Of a stretch of 64,000 nucleotides of DNA, positions 1-12,265 are shown piece by piece. The DNA is from Whitmania pigra. Its lineage: Eukaryota > Annelida > Clitellata > Hirudinida > Haemopidae. Location: NCBI GenBank assembly GCA_021613335.1, contig JAJTWR010000299.1, forward strand, positions 3,110,001 through 3,174,000. Direction: 5' to 3'. The position numbers and the translations under genes were made by a program. The notes below the pieces were generated by a model. It saw only the letters and a program-made list of their open reading frames with translations, was not told where the DNA came from and did not search any database. How positions within the stretch are numbered: the first letter of the stretch is position 1; each line of letters begins with the position of its first letter.

Positions 1-16
1 CTCTCACTCAAGAAAC

Positions 17-181
17 ATTTTCGCTTTCCATGATCACGTGATTGTGCACCTGAGGACAACAAATTCCATCATTTAAGTGAAAGGCACACGAAACCGATTT
101 CATGCCTTCATCATCAACATGCTTTTGAACAGATCCTCTCAATGAAATTAAATTACTCTGAATGTCAGGCGGCAGCGACAT
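17..181 (-). CDS. possible first coding exon of an unrecognised gene leaving the window on the left
   Basis: An ATG at 181 (context gagaATGTCG) opens a frame of natural composition, starting MSLPPDIQSNLISLRG and including a CCPQVHNHV stretch. The frame meets a stop at 8-10. A plausible donor (AAT then gtttct) lies at 16-15, giving a 55-codon phase-0 exon whose continuation would be outside the window; read without splicing it is a 57-residue ORF. I do not recognise the family. The sequence upstream (182-240) is AT-rich and could be 5'UTR. Confidence 0.3.
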
Positions 182-2667
182 TCTCAAAATTAAAAAAGGA
201 TTCAAAATACGTAGAAGTGGAATGTTTAATTTCAATAATTAAGAGATCATTGCATTTTATTTAAAATGATTGACAAATAGCATTTATGGAATGTATAAGA
301 CGAGAATCTGTTTATAAAATAGGAAATTCAAAGATTTATCTTGTGTTGAGTTCTTAATGCATGTTGAGCCTTTGCCGATAGTTTTCAACAAAAACTCAAA
401 AACTAGCAAATTGTTCGAACAAATGTGAAAATAACTGAACACATAAATCACAAGATCACAGAATTACTCGATGCTCAAATGAGCTTGGATGCTTTGGGAC
501 GATATTGAACATTTGTCAGTTATCATACGTGCCAACAGCGAGACCACGTGATGTGCAAACCAGCCATCACAAATTTTACATCGGCAAATCTCTTTCAAAC
601 CCGACTCATCTGACAAGCACCAACAAGTAAATTTCGATTTTTATAATGCCGGATTAAGCGCTTGAGGTAATTTTGCTTCTTCAAAATATTAGGATTTTTT
701 GGTATTTTCGAAAAAAATTCTAGGCTCACTTCACAATATTTAAAAATTTAAATTGCAGTGAATAAAAACAATAAAATGCATTTTTGAGTTTTGAGACATA
801 GAATCATTAAACTGATACGTTCATCCCATTTAGAAAGAACACATCCACAATATTTCTTTTTTTTCATCTGCTCAAGGCACTGGACCCGGAATTCTAATCA
901 TTCAAAGTTGCGTTAACTCAGCTTTGGCCATACTACGTGGAGTATTGTTATCAGAGATATTTGAATTCAATAACTCAAACAAGAGAGTTGTTCTGTTGAA
1001 AGGAGTGTTGAAACCTCACAATTAAAACTTGAAAGCCTTAAAAATCAAAGTTAACCCATCTTTTGTCGACTGCGCCTTGTGGAGGTATACTATAGTATTT
1101 ACAAGTTTTAACAAACTTAAATACTCAAATCTTAAAACTTAAGTGTACACAGACGCAAATACGAAAATGCTAATCAGATGTTATTTTCTCATTTAAAATT
1201 ATGTAAAAAAAACTATTTGTTTTCCAAACAAACGCAAATTCAAAGTTATTCAATGTTAAGAAATTAATGTAACTTGACAACAACATGTTCTCACATGAAT
1301 TTAAAAATATCTCAATAAGGTAATTTGGTATTCATCATTAAGAGTACCAATATATTCAACCTTATGAGTGCCAATTTTCAGTTCCTACATGAATTCACCC
1401 AAGGAATGATTTAGGGGGCCGGGGTACTATAGCCCTCCCGGCGGTCTGAAAAATAATAAAAAAAAATATTAATTTCTTATAAAATAAAAATTAATAAAAA
1501 ATTAAAATTTTAAAAATGTATTTAATTTAATTTAATTTTTTAAAATGATTTTAATAATTTACTACCATTGATAAACATTTTAGTAGCTATGCCCCCCCAA
1601 ATCCGCTCACCGGTTCCAGTGTTCTGCTCCGCCAAAGTGTTCTAGATCCGCCCATGAATCCACCACACCATAAGCCATTCTTCTCTATTGTTATGACTCT
1701 GGACTTTTTGATTAAGCGTTGTACAATAGAGAAGTGACTTGTAACAACTAATAACTTGTAACAGTCGATTCTCGAATACAATATACATGTTATATATAAA
1801 AATAGAAAAGCCAGATTGTCAAATTAGTGGTCCATCAGAACAATTACAATTCTTTATAAATAGCATTCATATTCATGTAACCGAGATTATAAAACCATGC
1901 AACTTCCAGAAAGAGATTACAATTTTGTGCTTATACCTTCGAACTTTTTGAAAAAGACTACGAAATTGAAGTATAAACTACATGCAGTGGGAAAACAAAA
2001 TAATTGTTGGTGAAAATAAGGAAAAATATATATTAATAAAAATAAAATATTAAAAATTACAACAAATCAGACATAGCCAAAGGATAGTGATAAATCACAT
2101 TCGCCATTGTAATTGTTGGAAGAGTGCATATGGTTGATGACACGATGTATCCAGGTAGGGAGTTCTAAGTATTAATCATTATTTGAAAGATAATATTAAG
2201 TTTAGTCGAACAAAAATCAGGTCGAAATTTGGCTAATTTGAGTAAAGACTTTGGCTAAGTTTAGGCAAAACCTTTCAAAATCTGATAACATGCACTAATC
2301 TGCAGTCAGTCTGCAAAAACGTTGATGTTCAAAGCCTACAGTTTGCAGTAATAGTTAAGAACCACAACTTATGGTGACATAAAGATTACTTCTGTGCGTC
2401 GCTTTCTGACTCGTTCTACTTCGTCTATTTAAGTATCTCCAACGTTGTTAAAACCTGGGATCAACATTCGAGAATGGGCCTTATAAACGTAGAATACCCT
2501 GATAAGAATCGATGATGAAACCAATATATTTGGCATTGTGATTCCTCTTTAGCCAGAATTTGTGTATTTAGATGGAGTTATTTTGTTAAAAATTAAAACA
2601 TTGTTAAAATGTGATGGGAGGGTTCCAACTTACCAAAATTGGATACCAAATTAATAATGTTGTGGGC
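182..2667. other. intergenic, AT-rich, no gene seen
   Basis: No frame here resembles a conserved exon. Apart from the degenerate GC-rich inverted pair at about 1406-1625, the stretch is AT-rich sequence with short homopolymer runs. Small ORFs such as 1587-1781 (-) lie inside that repeat remnant. Confidence 0.5.
1406..1625. repeat. short transposon-like remnant with degenerate inverted ends
   Basis: Two GC-rich patches with runs of G and C face each other: gatttagggggccggggtac near 1407 and gcccccccaaatccgctc near 1591, whose complement reads ggatttgggggggc. About 170 bases of very AT-rich sequence lie between them. This is the layout of a small non-autonomous DNA element. Target duplications are not evident. 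Confidence 0.35.
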
Positions 2668-2668
2668 A

Positions 2669-3913
2669 GTGGCATATCAAGGGAAGTGCGGCAGGACTCC
2701 AGTGTGCGACCGCACCAGGCGACAAATGCCAAGGGGCAGCATTTTGAGGATGCACGTAAAAAATAAAAAATATAAAAACTGCCACCCCTCTTCCCAGTGT
2801 TTTGCTGTGTCCATTGAAGAGCCAGATTTCAGCAAGTTCACGATCTTGCAAACAAATATGCCTTTCTCACAGCGTCAATTCGGCTTGATAATTATGATTG
2901 GCGTTGACGAAGACATAGAGAAAAAAAAGTTTTGCCGAAAGTAAGAAATTGAACTATTTTGTGGAAACTCAGGAAACGATAAAATCGATGGTTCTCGTTA
3001 AGTTTTGAGCTTCTGCTTCAGTATTGTTGAGTATATAAGGCCAGCTGTATCCCATCCTTCAAATTAAGATGGGTTCTAAACAACATTGCAGAGAGAATAA
3101 GAAACCTTTTTCTGGAACGAGGTAAAAAAGAAAAGCCGTTGCCAAGGAATATAGGTATCAAGCTCAAACATTGGAGAATGCTAATGCTAATTTGTTTTCT
3201 TTTGAAGTATTGAAGGTAAAAGAATCAGATACAGAAACTCAAGACACGGATGACAAATCTACATCTCTGTATAGTTTGCAAAGTGTAAAAAACAACACTG
3301 GCATACCATGTTCCGCATCGGTTGAGCATGACCAAGAACTTTTCATATGCGTGGATGATAATTAACAAAAAGATCATGTGTGACTGACAATTTTCAGCAA
3401 CAGCTGCTTTTACAGGCAAACCACGACCTTTGAAATTTTGTGGTATTTTTTGTATTTCAATATTTTGGATTTTAGTATTTTAAAATAATTTTATTAAGTA
3501 TTTTAGTATTTGGTATTTCAAATACTCAGTGGACAGTACTTTGCCCATCTCTGGATACCGCCTTGGGATTCTGACCCTAATATTGTGATCATGCTGCTTA
3601 ACTTCCTAGCCCTGGCTATTAGTGTTGCCAGATGAGAGCGCTCTTTCTCCAAACTTAAGTTAATAAAAAACTCTCGTCGGTGATTGATGAGCCAGTCAAG
3701 GCCTACAGAGAGGGAACTTGCCGATGGACTGAATTTTGAAACTGTTAAAAAAATGCGGAAAAAGTGGAAAGAGTTTCTAAATTTTTAATTGATTTGATTG
3801 AAAAATAAGAAAACTTAAAGGTTAACAGCCAAGAAGGGGGCTAGAACATGTGGTATGCCGCCATTGGTTATGGGGTGCACTAATTTATCAGTTCTGCCCC
3901 AGCTACGCGTCTG
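2669..3913 (+). mobile_element. internally deleted hAT-type DNA transposon (decayed)
   Basis: The left end reads cagtggcatatcaagg and the right end gccccagctacgcgtctg, whose complement cagacgcgtagctggggc is a degenerate match to it; such ends are common in hAT elements with a ZMYM1-like transposase. Inside, around 3069-3360, a broken frame reads KKPFSGTR followed by KRKAVAKEYRYQ, resembling the basic N-terminus of those transposases. Around 3600-3800 a second broken frame reads ERSFSKLKLIKNSRR, the C-terminal dimerisation motif. The DDE core between them is missing and several stops interrupt the frame. No clear 8-bp target duplication was found. Confidence 0.6.
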
Positions 3914-3920
3914 GTCGGAA

Positions 3921-5572
3921 CAGTGTTGCCGTAAGTACTCCAAAAATGTACTTAAGTATAAGTACAAGTACTTGGGGCTGAAGGTACTTATAAGTACAGG
4001 TACAAGTACGTTGTAGTCAATGTACTTAAGTATAAGTATAAATACTTTTCCTTCATTGACCAGAAATAATATTCGTTATCTTCAATACAATGTTAAGACA
4101 AGTGTAACAGAATTTACATTTATCAATAAAATTGTTTATTTTTCTTTAAAAGAAGCAGTGTTTCAAAATATTTGTCACAGAGTCTGTTACGCTGAGGAGT
4201 CAGTATAAGACCAGCTTGACTGAATAGTCTTTCAACAGGTGCAGATGATGGAATGGCTGTGTTGAACTTGTCTTCTCCTTGTAAGTTATCCAGAGCTTGT
4301 GCAATTGGTCTCATTACTTCAATCCATTCCTTCAAGAAAATGAAGTCTTGAGAGCTGAACTTTGGCAGCTGCAATCGTTCCATCACGATATTAACTCTGT
4401 CCTTCATGTCATAGATGGCTCTATAACTGTTAAATTCGGAGTTCCACCGAGTTGAGTTTGGCTTAGGTATTGTTCTCCCAAGAACATCAAACACAGCTTC
4501 AGCAGCTTTTGATCTCTGATGTGATGCATTACTTAAGCTGGAACATTTGCCAGCCACTGATCGATACATTCGCTTATAAGTTGCATCACTTGCCAGTGCT
4601 TTATTGACATCCACAGAAGCCAACAAATTTAGTGTGTGCGAGAAACATGGTAAATGAGAAGGCAGATAAATACATGATTCTGATTCCGTCTGCTCAAAAA
4701 ACTGTGATATTTCTAAATGACTATTAGTCTCATCATCAAAGTCGCAGATGGTTCCACCTCTAATATGCTTGGCTCAGAAAATTGTTTGAAGACTTTAACG
4801 AAATTGCCTCCATTGTCAGTAACAACATGCACTATATTAGAACTGTCGAGGTCAAATTCGGTAAAGATGCTCATAAGAGTGGATGCAATTTTGTCAAATG
4901 AATGAGTACCTCGAAATCGTCTAAATACAAGTGCTGCACTGTGACGACTGTAATCATTTTGGTTCAGCCAATGGCATGTAACACCAATGTAACTTCGAGC
5001 ATGGTGAGTCCAGATGTCAGCTGTGGTGCATACATGTTCACAGTCATGTGATATATTTTTCAGATTGCCTACCATTGTATCAAACATAGAAATCAGCCTG
5101 TTTTGTAGGGTTTCTTTACACATCACTTTGACTTTGATTGATCCCCTCGATCATATTCCTGAACCCAGAACTTTCTACAATAGAGAGAGGCTGCTTCTCA
5201 CTGACTACAAAATCTACTATTAAATTTTCTGCTTTCTTTGGCGTAACTTGCCAGTACATTTCTGACACTTTTTCCTTCAATTTTATTCGAGCTTTCTTGA
5301 CTGATAAACCTGGACCTTCATGGATATCAGAACTCTTACGCTTGACTGCTTTCTTCTGTTCGTGCATCAAAGTGATATAATGAATTCTAAAATAGTTCGG
5401 CCATCTTCCAACAACATGCCCGAGAGCAAGCCAATCTCCGTGCTCGAGTTCGGGAATATTAACCCGATCCACTTTCGATAGGGCGAAGTATGATGACGGC
5501 GACGCCGCGCAACAAACCTCGCTTCAGAACGGTGTTCACCTTAAGTACGTACTTGAGTACTCGGCATCACTG
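3921..5572 (-). mobile_element. hAT transposon copy with both terminal inverted repeats
   Basis: The ends read cagtgttgccgtaagtactc (3921) and, on the other strand, cagtgatgccgagtactc (from 5572): a CAGTG-type hAT inverted repeat. Subterminal DNA is rich in repeated taagta/tacttaag words (3940-4045 and 5540-5560), a possible transposase-binding array. The flanks carry gtcggaa on both sides (3914-3920 and 5576-5582), but the right copy is three bases away from the end, so the target duplication is imperfect. The left end lies seven bases beyond the right end of the neighbouring hAT relic. Confidence 0.7.
4123..5472 (-). pseudogene. hAT family transposase, broken
   Basis: Three minus-strand blocks make up the remains. 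The block at 5116-5472 is a basic N-terminal segment ending in VVSEKQPLSIVESSGFR, the usual lead-in of hAT transposases. The block at 4713-5126 contains TTADIWTHHARSYIGVTCHW and VVTDNGGNFVKVF, matching the first two conserved hAT catalytic blocks. The block at 4123-4626 contains IPKPNSTRWNSEFNSY (insertion/helical region) and ends in the dimerisation motif SSAPVERLFSQAGLI. The blocks are joined by frame changes. In the last block the sequence jumps from the middle of the protein straight to the dimerisation motif, so a large internal part, including the glutamate region, is deleted. It cannot encode an active enzyme. Confidence 0.8.
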
Positions 5573-5966
5573 ACCGTCGGAAGACTATGGGTCCAAGCTA
5601 AATACTTGATGTAAATGGATTTCTAACCATAACAAGATGCAACATTTTGTAACCTGATTCTGTTTCGGTGTAACTGTTTTTTGCTTTTGTCGAAGCAATG
5701 TGTGCCATTGATGAAGAATTCAAGATACTGAAATTACTAACTGATGTTTTATTAAATGTCGAGACATTTGTAATTTTTGTGTTTGGTCTACTTTTGATGG
5801 ACTTTGCTTCACTGTAAACATCTCGCCGACACGATATCGTTAAAAATAACAATTGCGCCAGGGACAAAGCTTATCATCACAGCAGAGATTAAACAATTAG
5901 CTTTTGGGTCGCAGATACTCTATTCGGTGTGTTAATATCAATGTTCTGCCTAACATCGGCTGCGAC
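5573..5966. other. gap between hAT element and CutC gene
   Basis: This would hold the CutC promoter and 5'UTR. A minus-strand open frame (5598-5867, 89 codons from a non-ATG start) has reasonably natural composition but no recognisable family, and I do not call it a gene. Confidence 0.4.
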
Positions 5967-6766
5967 ATGGAAGTTTGCGTAGATTCACTGGAATCAGCCA
6001 TAGAGGCAGCCAGCGGAGGTGCAATGAGATTGGAACTCTGTTCAGCTTTGATCTGCGGGGGGCTGACCCCAAGTGTCGGTCTTTTTGAGGCCGTCAAGGC
6101 TAGCGTTAAGATACCTGTTTTCGTCATGCTGAGACCTAGGGGTGGTGACTTTATATATTCTAAATGCGAGTTAGAAATAATGAAATGCGACGCTCAGCTA
6201 CTAAGAGACCGTGGTGCCGATGGCTTCGTGTTTGGAGCTCTTTTAGAAAATGGTCATGTAGATACCCGAAGCTGCGAAGAGATCGCAACCATTTGTAAGC
6301 CTCTCCCGATGACATTCCACAGAGCCATAGATGCAAGCAAACATCCAATAGAGAACATCCCAACTTTAATTTCAATTGGTTTTAACAGGGTCCTGACATC
6401 TGGGGGAAAGGCTTCAGCACTTGATGGTGAGAATTGAATTCTTGGCTATCTCAACCCTAACGCTTCTCATATATGAATTTGGCAGGTTGTCGTATCCTTC
6501 AGGAGATGATCACCAAGTATGGCAATCAAATTGTGGTAATGCCTGGCGGTGGGATCACAAAACATAACCTAGGAGAAATTCTGCAAGTTTCCGGAGCAAA
6601 AGAATTTCATGGATCTGCTAGTATTGAGAAAACATCCAAAATGTCTTTCATCAATCCTCATGTTACATTGGGCTCATCTAATGATTATGTGAGAAAGATT
6701 TGTGACAAAGACCTTGTGCATTCTATGGTTGCTATTCATGCTAATTTAAAAGTAAATAAAACATAA
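5967..6766 (+). CDS. CUTC: CutC copper homeostasis protein homologue
   Basis: Two exons, 5967-6426 and 6486-6766, separated by a 59-nt GT-AG intron, encode 246 residues, close to the roughly 250 of bacterial and animal CutC. The first ATG in frame gives MEVCVDSLESAIEA, the typical CutC opening (human MEVCVDSVESAV). Conserved blocks follow in order: RLELCSAL, a GGLTPS turn, PVFVMLRPRGGDF, DGFVFGAL, MTFHRAID, RVLTSGGKASALDG and, in exon 2, VVMPGGGI and KEFHGSAS. The family folds as a TIM barrel and binds copper(I) in humans; its exact role is unsettled. An in-frame extension upstream lacks an ATG. The 3' end converges with the neighbouring LanC-like gene, 100 nt between stops, and an AATAAA lies inside the last codons. 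Confidence 0.93.
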
Positions 6767-6866
6767 CACAATATTTATCAATTCTTAAACAAATTTTCAA
6801 CAAAACCAAGAAAGTCAGAACTCTGTACCAGAACTGTATCATTTACTTTTAAAGCAATTTGAAGAA

Positions 6867-9044
6867 TTACAACTCATAAGCTGGGAACTTGGCATGATTG
6901 GGTTTTAGGATGTCCACTAGGAAATAGATTGTTCCAGCCATGCCTTAAATATTGAGACAGCTTATTAGGCAAACAAAATAGAAAAAACTGCACTTAAAAA
7001 ATTCCTACTTAATAACACATAATGAAGTTAGTCCTGCATCCCTTAGAAATTAATGATCAATCATATTATCAAATTTGGCTAGATTTAATTTGGGAAGTAC
7101 CTTCAAATAAGGAATAAGGTCGATCAGCAATCCTGCAGCCATGTTCACCATAGTCAAGACACCATTCAGCATACTTAAAAACGTTTATTTAAATTATATT
7201 TAAAAATATTTGATTCGATTTATTTATTTTATGATAAAATTTTAAGTAAATAAATCAAATATTTTCCTGCATACTTAGTCTGAAAGTCTGCTTATTACCT
7301 TCAACGCATAATAGAGGTATTTAGACTGCTTGGTCGCTCTGAAAATAGCCAGGAATCCGTAAGCATTCCCAGCAGCCCCGTGGCAAATTCCATAACCTTT
7401 TTTCAGTAACCCTCTCTTCCAAGTGACTTTTGCACATCCTTTTGCAGCACTCAAGTAGCTATCATCCCCAAAGACCTGACATGAATAAAAAGCTTAAATC
7501 AGAATAATTGGTTGGCATTAAATCAATAAATAATCCAATGTGACACTTGATATGCAGCTAGGAATGTTTGAATCCAGCCTGGGGCACCATGACACCATTG
7601 AACTAATTCATCTGACTTTGATTTCATCGATGATGGATAGTTTCCAGAGGGATACTTCAATGTCATCATAAAATCAATTGTGGGTTTTAACAAGTCTTGG
7701 AGGTGACTGGCAACATAATGATCATCTTTGAGCTACAATATGAGACAATTGTTCAAGATTATCAATAATAATATCATACCATGAAACAGAGACTAACTGC
7801 CAACAGCATGTAAAGTATGCCCATCACTCCGTGGGCTGCACCAAGATATTTCTTGCCATGCCATGTGTACATTAGTGGTGATCCTGCACTTTCCCCCTCG
7901 GTGTGTTGTTGACCACGCTTTATGATGGATTTTGCCAACTGGAATTAAATGAGTCCATTTACCTAAGTCCATCTTAAGCAAATTAATTAATCAAATTTAA
8001 AATATAAGAAAATCACCGATCCAACAACGTCATTGCTGATAGCATCTGAACCTAAATGTTGCCTCACAAACAGGAAAGCAAAGAGTAATCCTGCCCTGCC
8101 ATAGAGAATTTCATCTTCAAAATCTTGATACTTTTCCACCTTTGTAGAGAGATTTTTCAGTCTGTCATACAAATATCATTTCAAAATCCTGGAGGTAATC
8201 TCAAAGTGACAATGAAATGTGAATAAAAGATTTCACAAATAATGAATTCAGATCATTCCTAGGATATTAGATGTATTTATAGATTATATCTATTTGTATC
8301 ATACTTATCTTATTATTATTATTATCATTATTATTATTAAATATATATCTATATAATTGTGACACCATTTTCACCAACTCACTTTTCTAAACACTTGTCA
8401 GATTCATCTTCCTGACCATCAGCTTTGAAGATCACTGCTCCAACTGCCAAGGGTCCAGCATCTCCACACAAGAAAGTTAATGATCTATGATTGAGATTTT
8501 TCAATGTTTTTTTAATGAGTTCCACTGCCTTGAATAGGTAAAATGTTTTATTCTGACTATCATCAAAGTCTGTATATAGATGGTGGTACATAAGAGCAAC
8601 CCCTGCAACAAATAAATTTTTTCATCTTACATATCCTTGTTAAAGATAGTCCCTCATCTTACCTGCAGTCCCAGTATATACTGAAGGATCCTTCCAATTG
8701 ATAGAATACTCATCTTCTAGCCTACCAAGGAGATTTCTTATTTTGTCTTTAATATTACTTTCTAAATCACCTTGAAGCTAGAATTGGAAATTATGAATTT
8801 ATATCCCAATTTCTGGCTTTATTAGTTGCTAATTGCACGATGGTCAACGGGATGCCGAGAGTACCCACATTGTTGGTGAATTAGCAACCCTATAAGATGC
8901 GGTCTATAACTTGCTGCATCGCTTAATATGCAACTAAACAACAGTTACCCTGACGGCGGAGCTTGAGCTGTTCAAGAAATTTTCGGACATTCCCGAAACA
9001 TAATCCGAATACTTATTTTCAAATTCTCTAGGCGATTCAGCCAT
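6867..9044 (-). CDS. LANCL: LanC-like protein (LANCL), copy B
   Basis: Nine exons on the minus strand: 8949-9044, 8663-8777, 8383-8602, 8017-8161, 7780-7938, 7547-7732, 7299-7475, 7101-7173, 6867-6943. All phases agree and give 415 residues (human LANCL1 has 399). Hallmarks in order: YTGTAGVALMYHHLY, FLCGDAGPLAVGA, EILYGRAGLLFA, LGAAHGVMGI, WCHGAPGW (zinc ligand Cys about 292), KKGYGICHGAAGNAY (Cys and His about 338-339), HGCRIADRPYSLFEG and the ending PAYEL. The three zinc ligands of the LanC fold are present. In animals LANCL proteins bind glutathione and act as glutathione transferases on dehydrated amino-acid residues. Copy A immediately upstream has the same exon boundaries, so the two arose by tandem duplication. 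The Gln before WCHG (His in copy A and in human LANCL1) is a small difference. Confidence 0.95.
8309..8341. repeat. (TTA)n microsatellite in a LANCL copy B intron
   Basis: A short run of about eleven TTA units, one interrupted by tca, lies in the intron between the third and fourth exons of LANCL copy B. Confidence 0.8.
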
Positions 9045-9450
9045 GTCTCGACTAACTTTGATACCCGTCCCCACTTCTTTTTACAAGCACAACTCTCCGA
9101 TTGCAGAAGTCCCACGATCTTGCGCAAATTTACTGCAAGGATCGCGTCACCCGAGAAACCGCTTAACTTAATTCAAGTTTTTCTGTGTCCTAAACCCAGC
9201 TACTTGCAGCATGTGCAAGAAAGCTCAAAATAAATAAAAAAGACTCGGGTATTAATAATAATTTGAGAGCACGAGTTTCGCCCTCCATCACACACTTGGA
9301 ACCCAAGTTTGATAATTTGGTGGCTTCCCGCTCGACATTATCAATTCAACCCTCGATTTCCCTAGCTTACGCCACTAGTTGAAGGTTGAAAAGTGACACA
9401 CTTTATCACAAATTCTAAAAAACAACACCTCAAATCCAATCATTCAAAAC

Positions 9451-11866
9451 TTAAAGCTCAAATCCAGGAAAACGGGATTCTTTTGGTGACAATACATCGA
9501 CCATGAAGTAAATTGTTCCAGCCATTCCTAAAACAATAATAATAACCTCAATGTCAATAATATCAATGCTAAAAAGAGAAGATAGAAAACCAAAATCAGA
9601 TTACCCTCAAAGAGTGAATAAGGAGTATCTGCAATTCTACATCCATGCTTGCCATAGTCACATATCCACTCTGCAAACTATTTAGTTGAGCAAAACTTTA
9701 GAATGAATCAACGTAAATTTTTAAAAGTCATTCTTGCCGCAAAATGTTTGAGTGAACAAAACATTTGAAAAATAAGGTAATTACATGTTAAAAGATTCTA
9801 ACTTTAAGAGCCCTGTAGAGGTGCTTTTCATTACCACTTCCCTTATACATGGCAAGCAAACTATATGCATTACCAGCTACTCCATGGCACAGGCCGTAAC
9901 CTTTTTTCAGAAGCCCCCTCCTCCAAACAACCTCAGCACATTCCTCAGCTGCTTGAAGATATTTTTCATCCCCAAATGTCTGAAAAGAATATGCATAAGC
10001 ATCAAGTATCTTATAAGTCGTGTTATTAATGTCACTGAAAGCAGCTGTATAAATGCCATTTATTAAATGGTAATACTAAAACATAAAAACACTAATAAAT
10101 TTTATAAGTACCTTAATCATTGATTAATTACAATACATTAGAGAAATGTTATAAATATACAAAGAAACACTATAATTCCGACGAAATAATTTTCAAGAGA
10201 CTCCTAAAATATGTGTATCATGTCTAGCTGCTTCATCATTACATGTTTTTATTAACAATATTAACAAATACATCAAAGAACATAACCTTGTAAGCAGCTA
10301 TGAACATATATATCCAACCAGGAGCTCCATGACACCAGTGAACCAATTCATCGGAAGAATTGGATTCAATGGCAGCTGGGTAATTACCAGATGGAAACTT
10401 GAGTGTCATCAAATAATCAATTGTCTTCCTAACTTTTTCCAGTTGTGGATAAACAGTCTCAAAATTTTTAATCTGGTGGATTAACCAATATTATTAATAA
10501 ATAAATGATTAAAAGTACAATAATAATTAAATTATTATAAATTATCAATCAATTAAAGTTTTCTAAATCAAATTATGTAATTAAAAAAAAACCATGAGCA
10601 ATATCCAAATGATGCCAGTAATTCCATGAGCTGCACCAAGATACATTGTATCATACCATTCATACATGAGAGGAGATGGTATTCTATGTGACTGAGCATA
10701 TTTCTGCCCACTTTCAAACACTGCATCTGCTATCTAATGATAGAACATAACAATATAAATCGCACTTTACATCACCAACATGTTTTCTCTTTTAACAAAT
10801 TATTAAACCATAGTAAAATATAAAAACCATAGTAAAGCAGAACTAAATTATCATACAAAGCCATAAAATTTTAATTTCAACATCTGAAGGAATTTAAATT
10901 CCCTCATAATAAACATATGTAATCATGGCCCATGGGGGCAAAGGAACAGGAACCCAGCAACTGCTAATGGCCTATCTGGTTCTTAAAATATTATAATTAA
11001 ATTTTATAGCTGCCAAAATTATTAAATGAGCATAAAAAACGTTGCCATTTAATTTGAACTTGGACTATATTTATACACTTACCTTTACCAATATTCCATC
11101 ATCTACCGTAGCATCACCAAGATGATGTCTAACAAAGAGAAGTGCATAAAGAAATCCAACTCTACCATAAAGAAGTTCATCAGGTATTGAAGAGTTGTAA
11201 ACAGCTTGTTTATTCAATGCTAAGAGACTGTTTTACAATTATTTTACTCAAAAATGTGGATCCACTTTAAGAAAATTCCCAACTCACGAATTTAAGCATT
11301 TCTTAGCTTCAGCTGAATCTCCACTGGTTTGATAAACGACAACCCCTATGGCCAAAGGACCAGCACCCCCACAAAGGAAAGTTATATCAGAAGCTTTCAG
11401 ATATTTCAAAGATAATGAAATATATTCCACAGCTTTAGACAAATAATCCTTTCTATTGGGGTGTTTTGGCAATTTATTGTACAAATGAAAGTACATCAAT
11501 GACATGCCTACAAAAACACAGTTGTCCTTTTAAATCAGAGACATAATTAAATTATAGCTAAACATGCGCAAACCTGCCGTTCCTGTGTAAACAGTGAAAT
11601 CTCTTTTGTTTGGAGCATATTCGTGCTCCAGTATTGAAAGCAGATTCAAAGCTTTTGACTTTATTCGTTCTTCGATATCAGAAAGAAGCTTAAATTTTGA
11701 AGTTCTTTATCAAACTTTAGAGTAAAATTTAGAAAAAATTAAATCTTTACAGAGAATTATCCAATTTTTTATGGGAAATACTTACATTTCTATCGGACTG
11801 TAACAACTGTTGTCCATTAAAATCTGAAAATGCATTCAGGAAATTTCTTCGCATAGTCATGGACAT
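9451..11866 (-). CDS. LANCL: LanC-like protein (LANCL), copy A
   Basis: Nine minus-strand exons: 11786-11866, 11574-11688, 11288-11507, 11083-11227, 10593-10733, 10287-10472, 9803-9979, 9605-9677, 9451-9527. Every junction is in phase and the product is 404 residues. Six of the nine exons (2, 3, 4, 6, 7 and the last two counted together) have exactly the lengths seen in copy B; only exons 1 and 5 differ. Family blocks: YTGTAGMSLMYFHLY, FLCGGAGPLAIG, ELLYGRVGFLYALLFV, LGAAHGITGIIW, VHWCHGAPGW (Cys about 281), KKGYGLCHGVAGNAYS (Cys-His about 327-328), HGCRIADTPYSLFEG and PGFEL at the end. The zinc site is complete, so the enzyme fold should be functional. The acceptor of exon 4 is the aaaacag at 11228-11230; a nearer cttag would put a stop in frame. 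Either of three nearby ATGs could be the start. Confidence 0.95.
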
Positions 11867-12203
11867 AATAGCCTATAAATCAGGGACCACTAATAATATC
11901 ACCAAATTTTGAAGCCCGAGCTGTTTATCTAAACCTAAACAACAGAATTAGTTTCATTCGTTCATTAGTTTTGCGCTCAATATTTTGGGACACGAATTGT
12001 CTGCTCATATCATGATTTTAATTTTATTTTTGATGTTTTACTCATTTACAGCATTAGTGTTAAGATATAAAATAAATTATAACTTGAGAATGACCAGAAA
12101 AAAGCGAAGATACGACAATGGCACCTATCCCAACAATTTTAAAGCCTCATCACGACTAAAGGTAATTTTGGTAAGCGGCGTCAAACCTGGCCGAACCAGT
12201 GTC

Positions 12204-12265
12204 CAGTCCCGGATTTATAAATGTGTGAGGTCTCTAAATAGGGCCTCCCACCGATTTGGGGCAAT
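12204..12265 (+). mobile_element. degenerate DNA-transposon terminus
   Basis: The block starting cagtcccggatttataaatg and continuing with ctaaatagggcctcccacc has the look of a hAT-type terminus (CAG start, then alternating G-rich and C-rich words). No partner end is visible nearby, so this is an orphan end or a very decayed copy. Confidence 0.3.

Noticed and set aside
5598..5867. 89-codon minus-strand open frame beside CutC
   Set aside because: Natural-looking composition but a non-ATG start, no motif, and it falls in the likely CutC promoter; evidence too weak for a gene.
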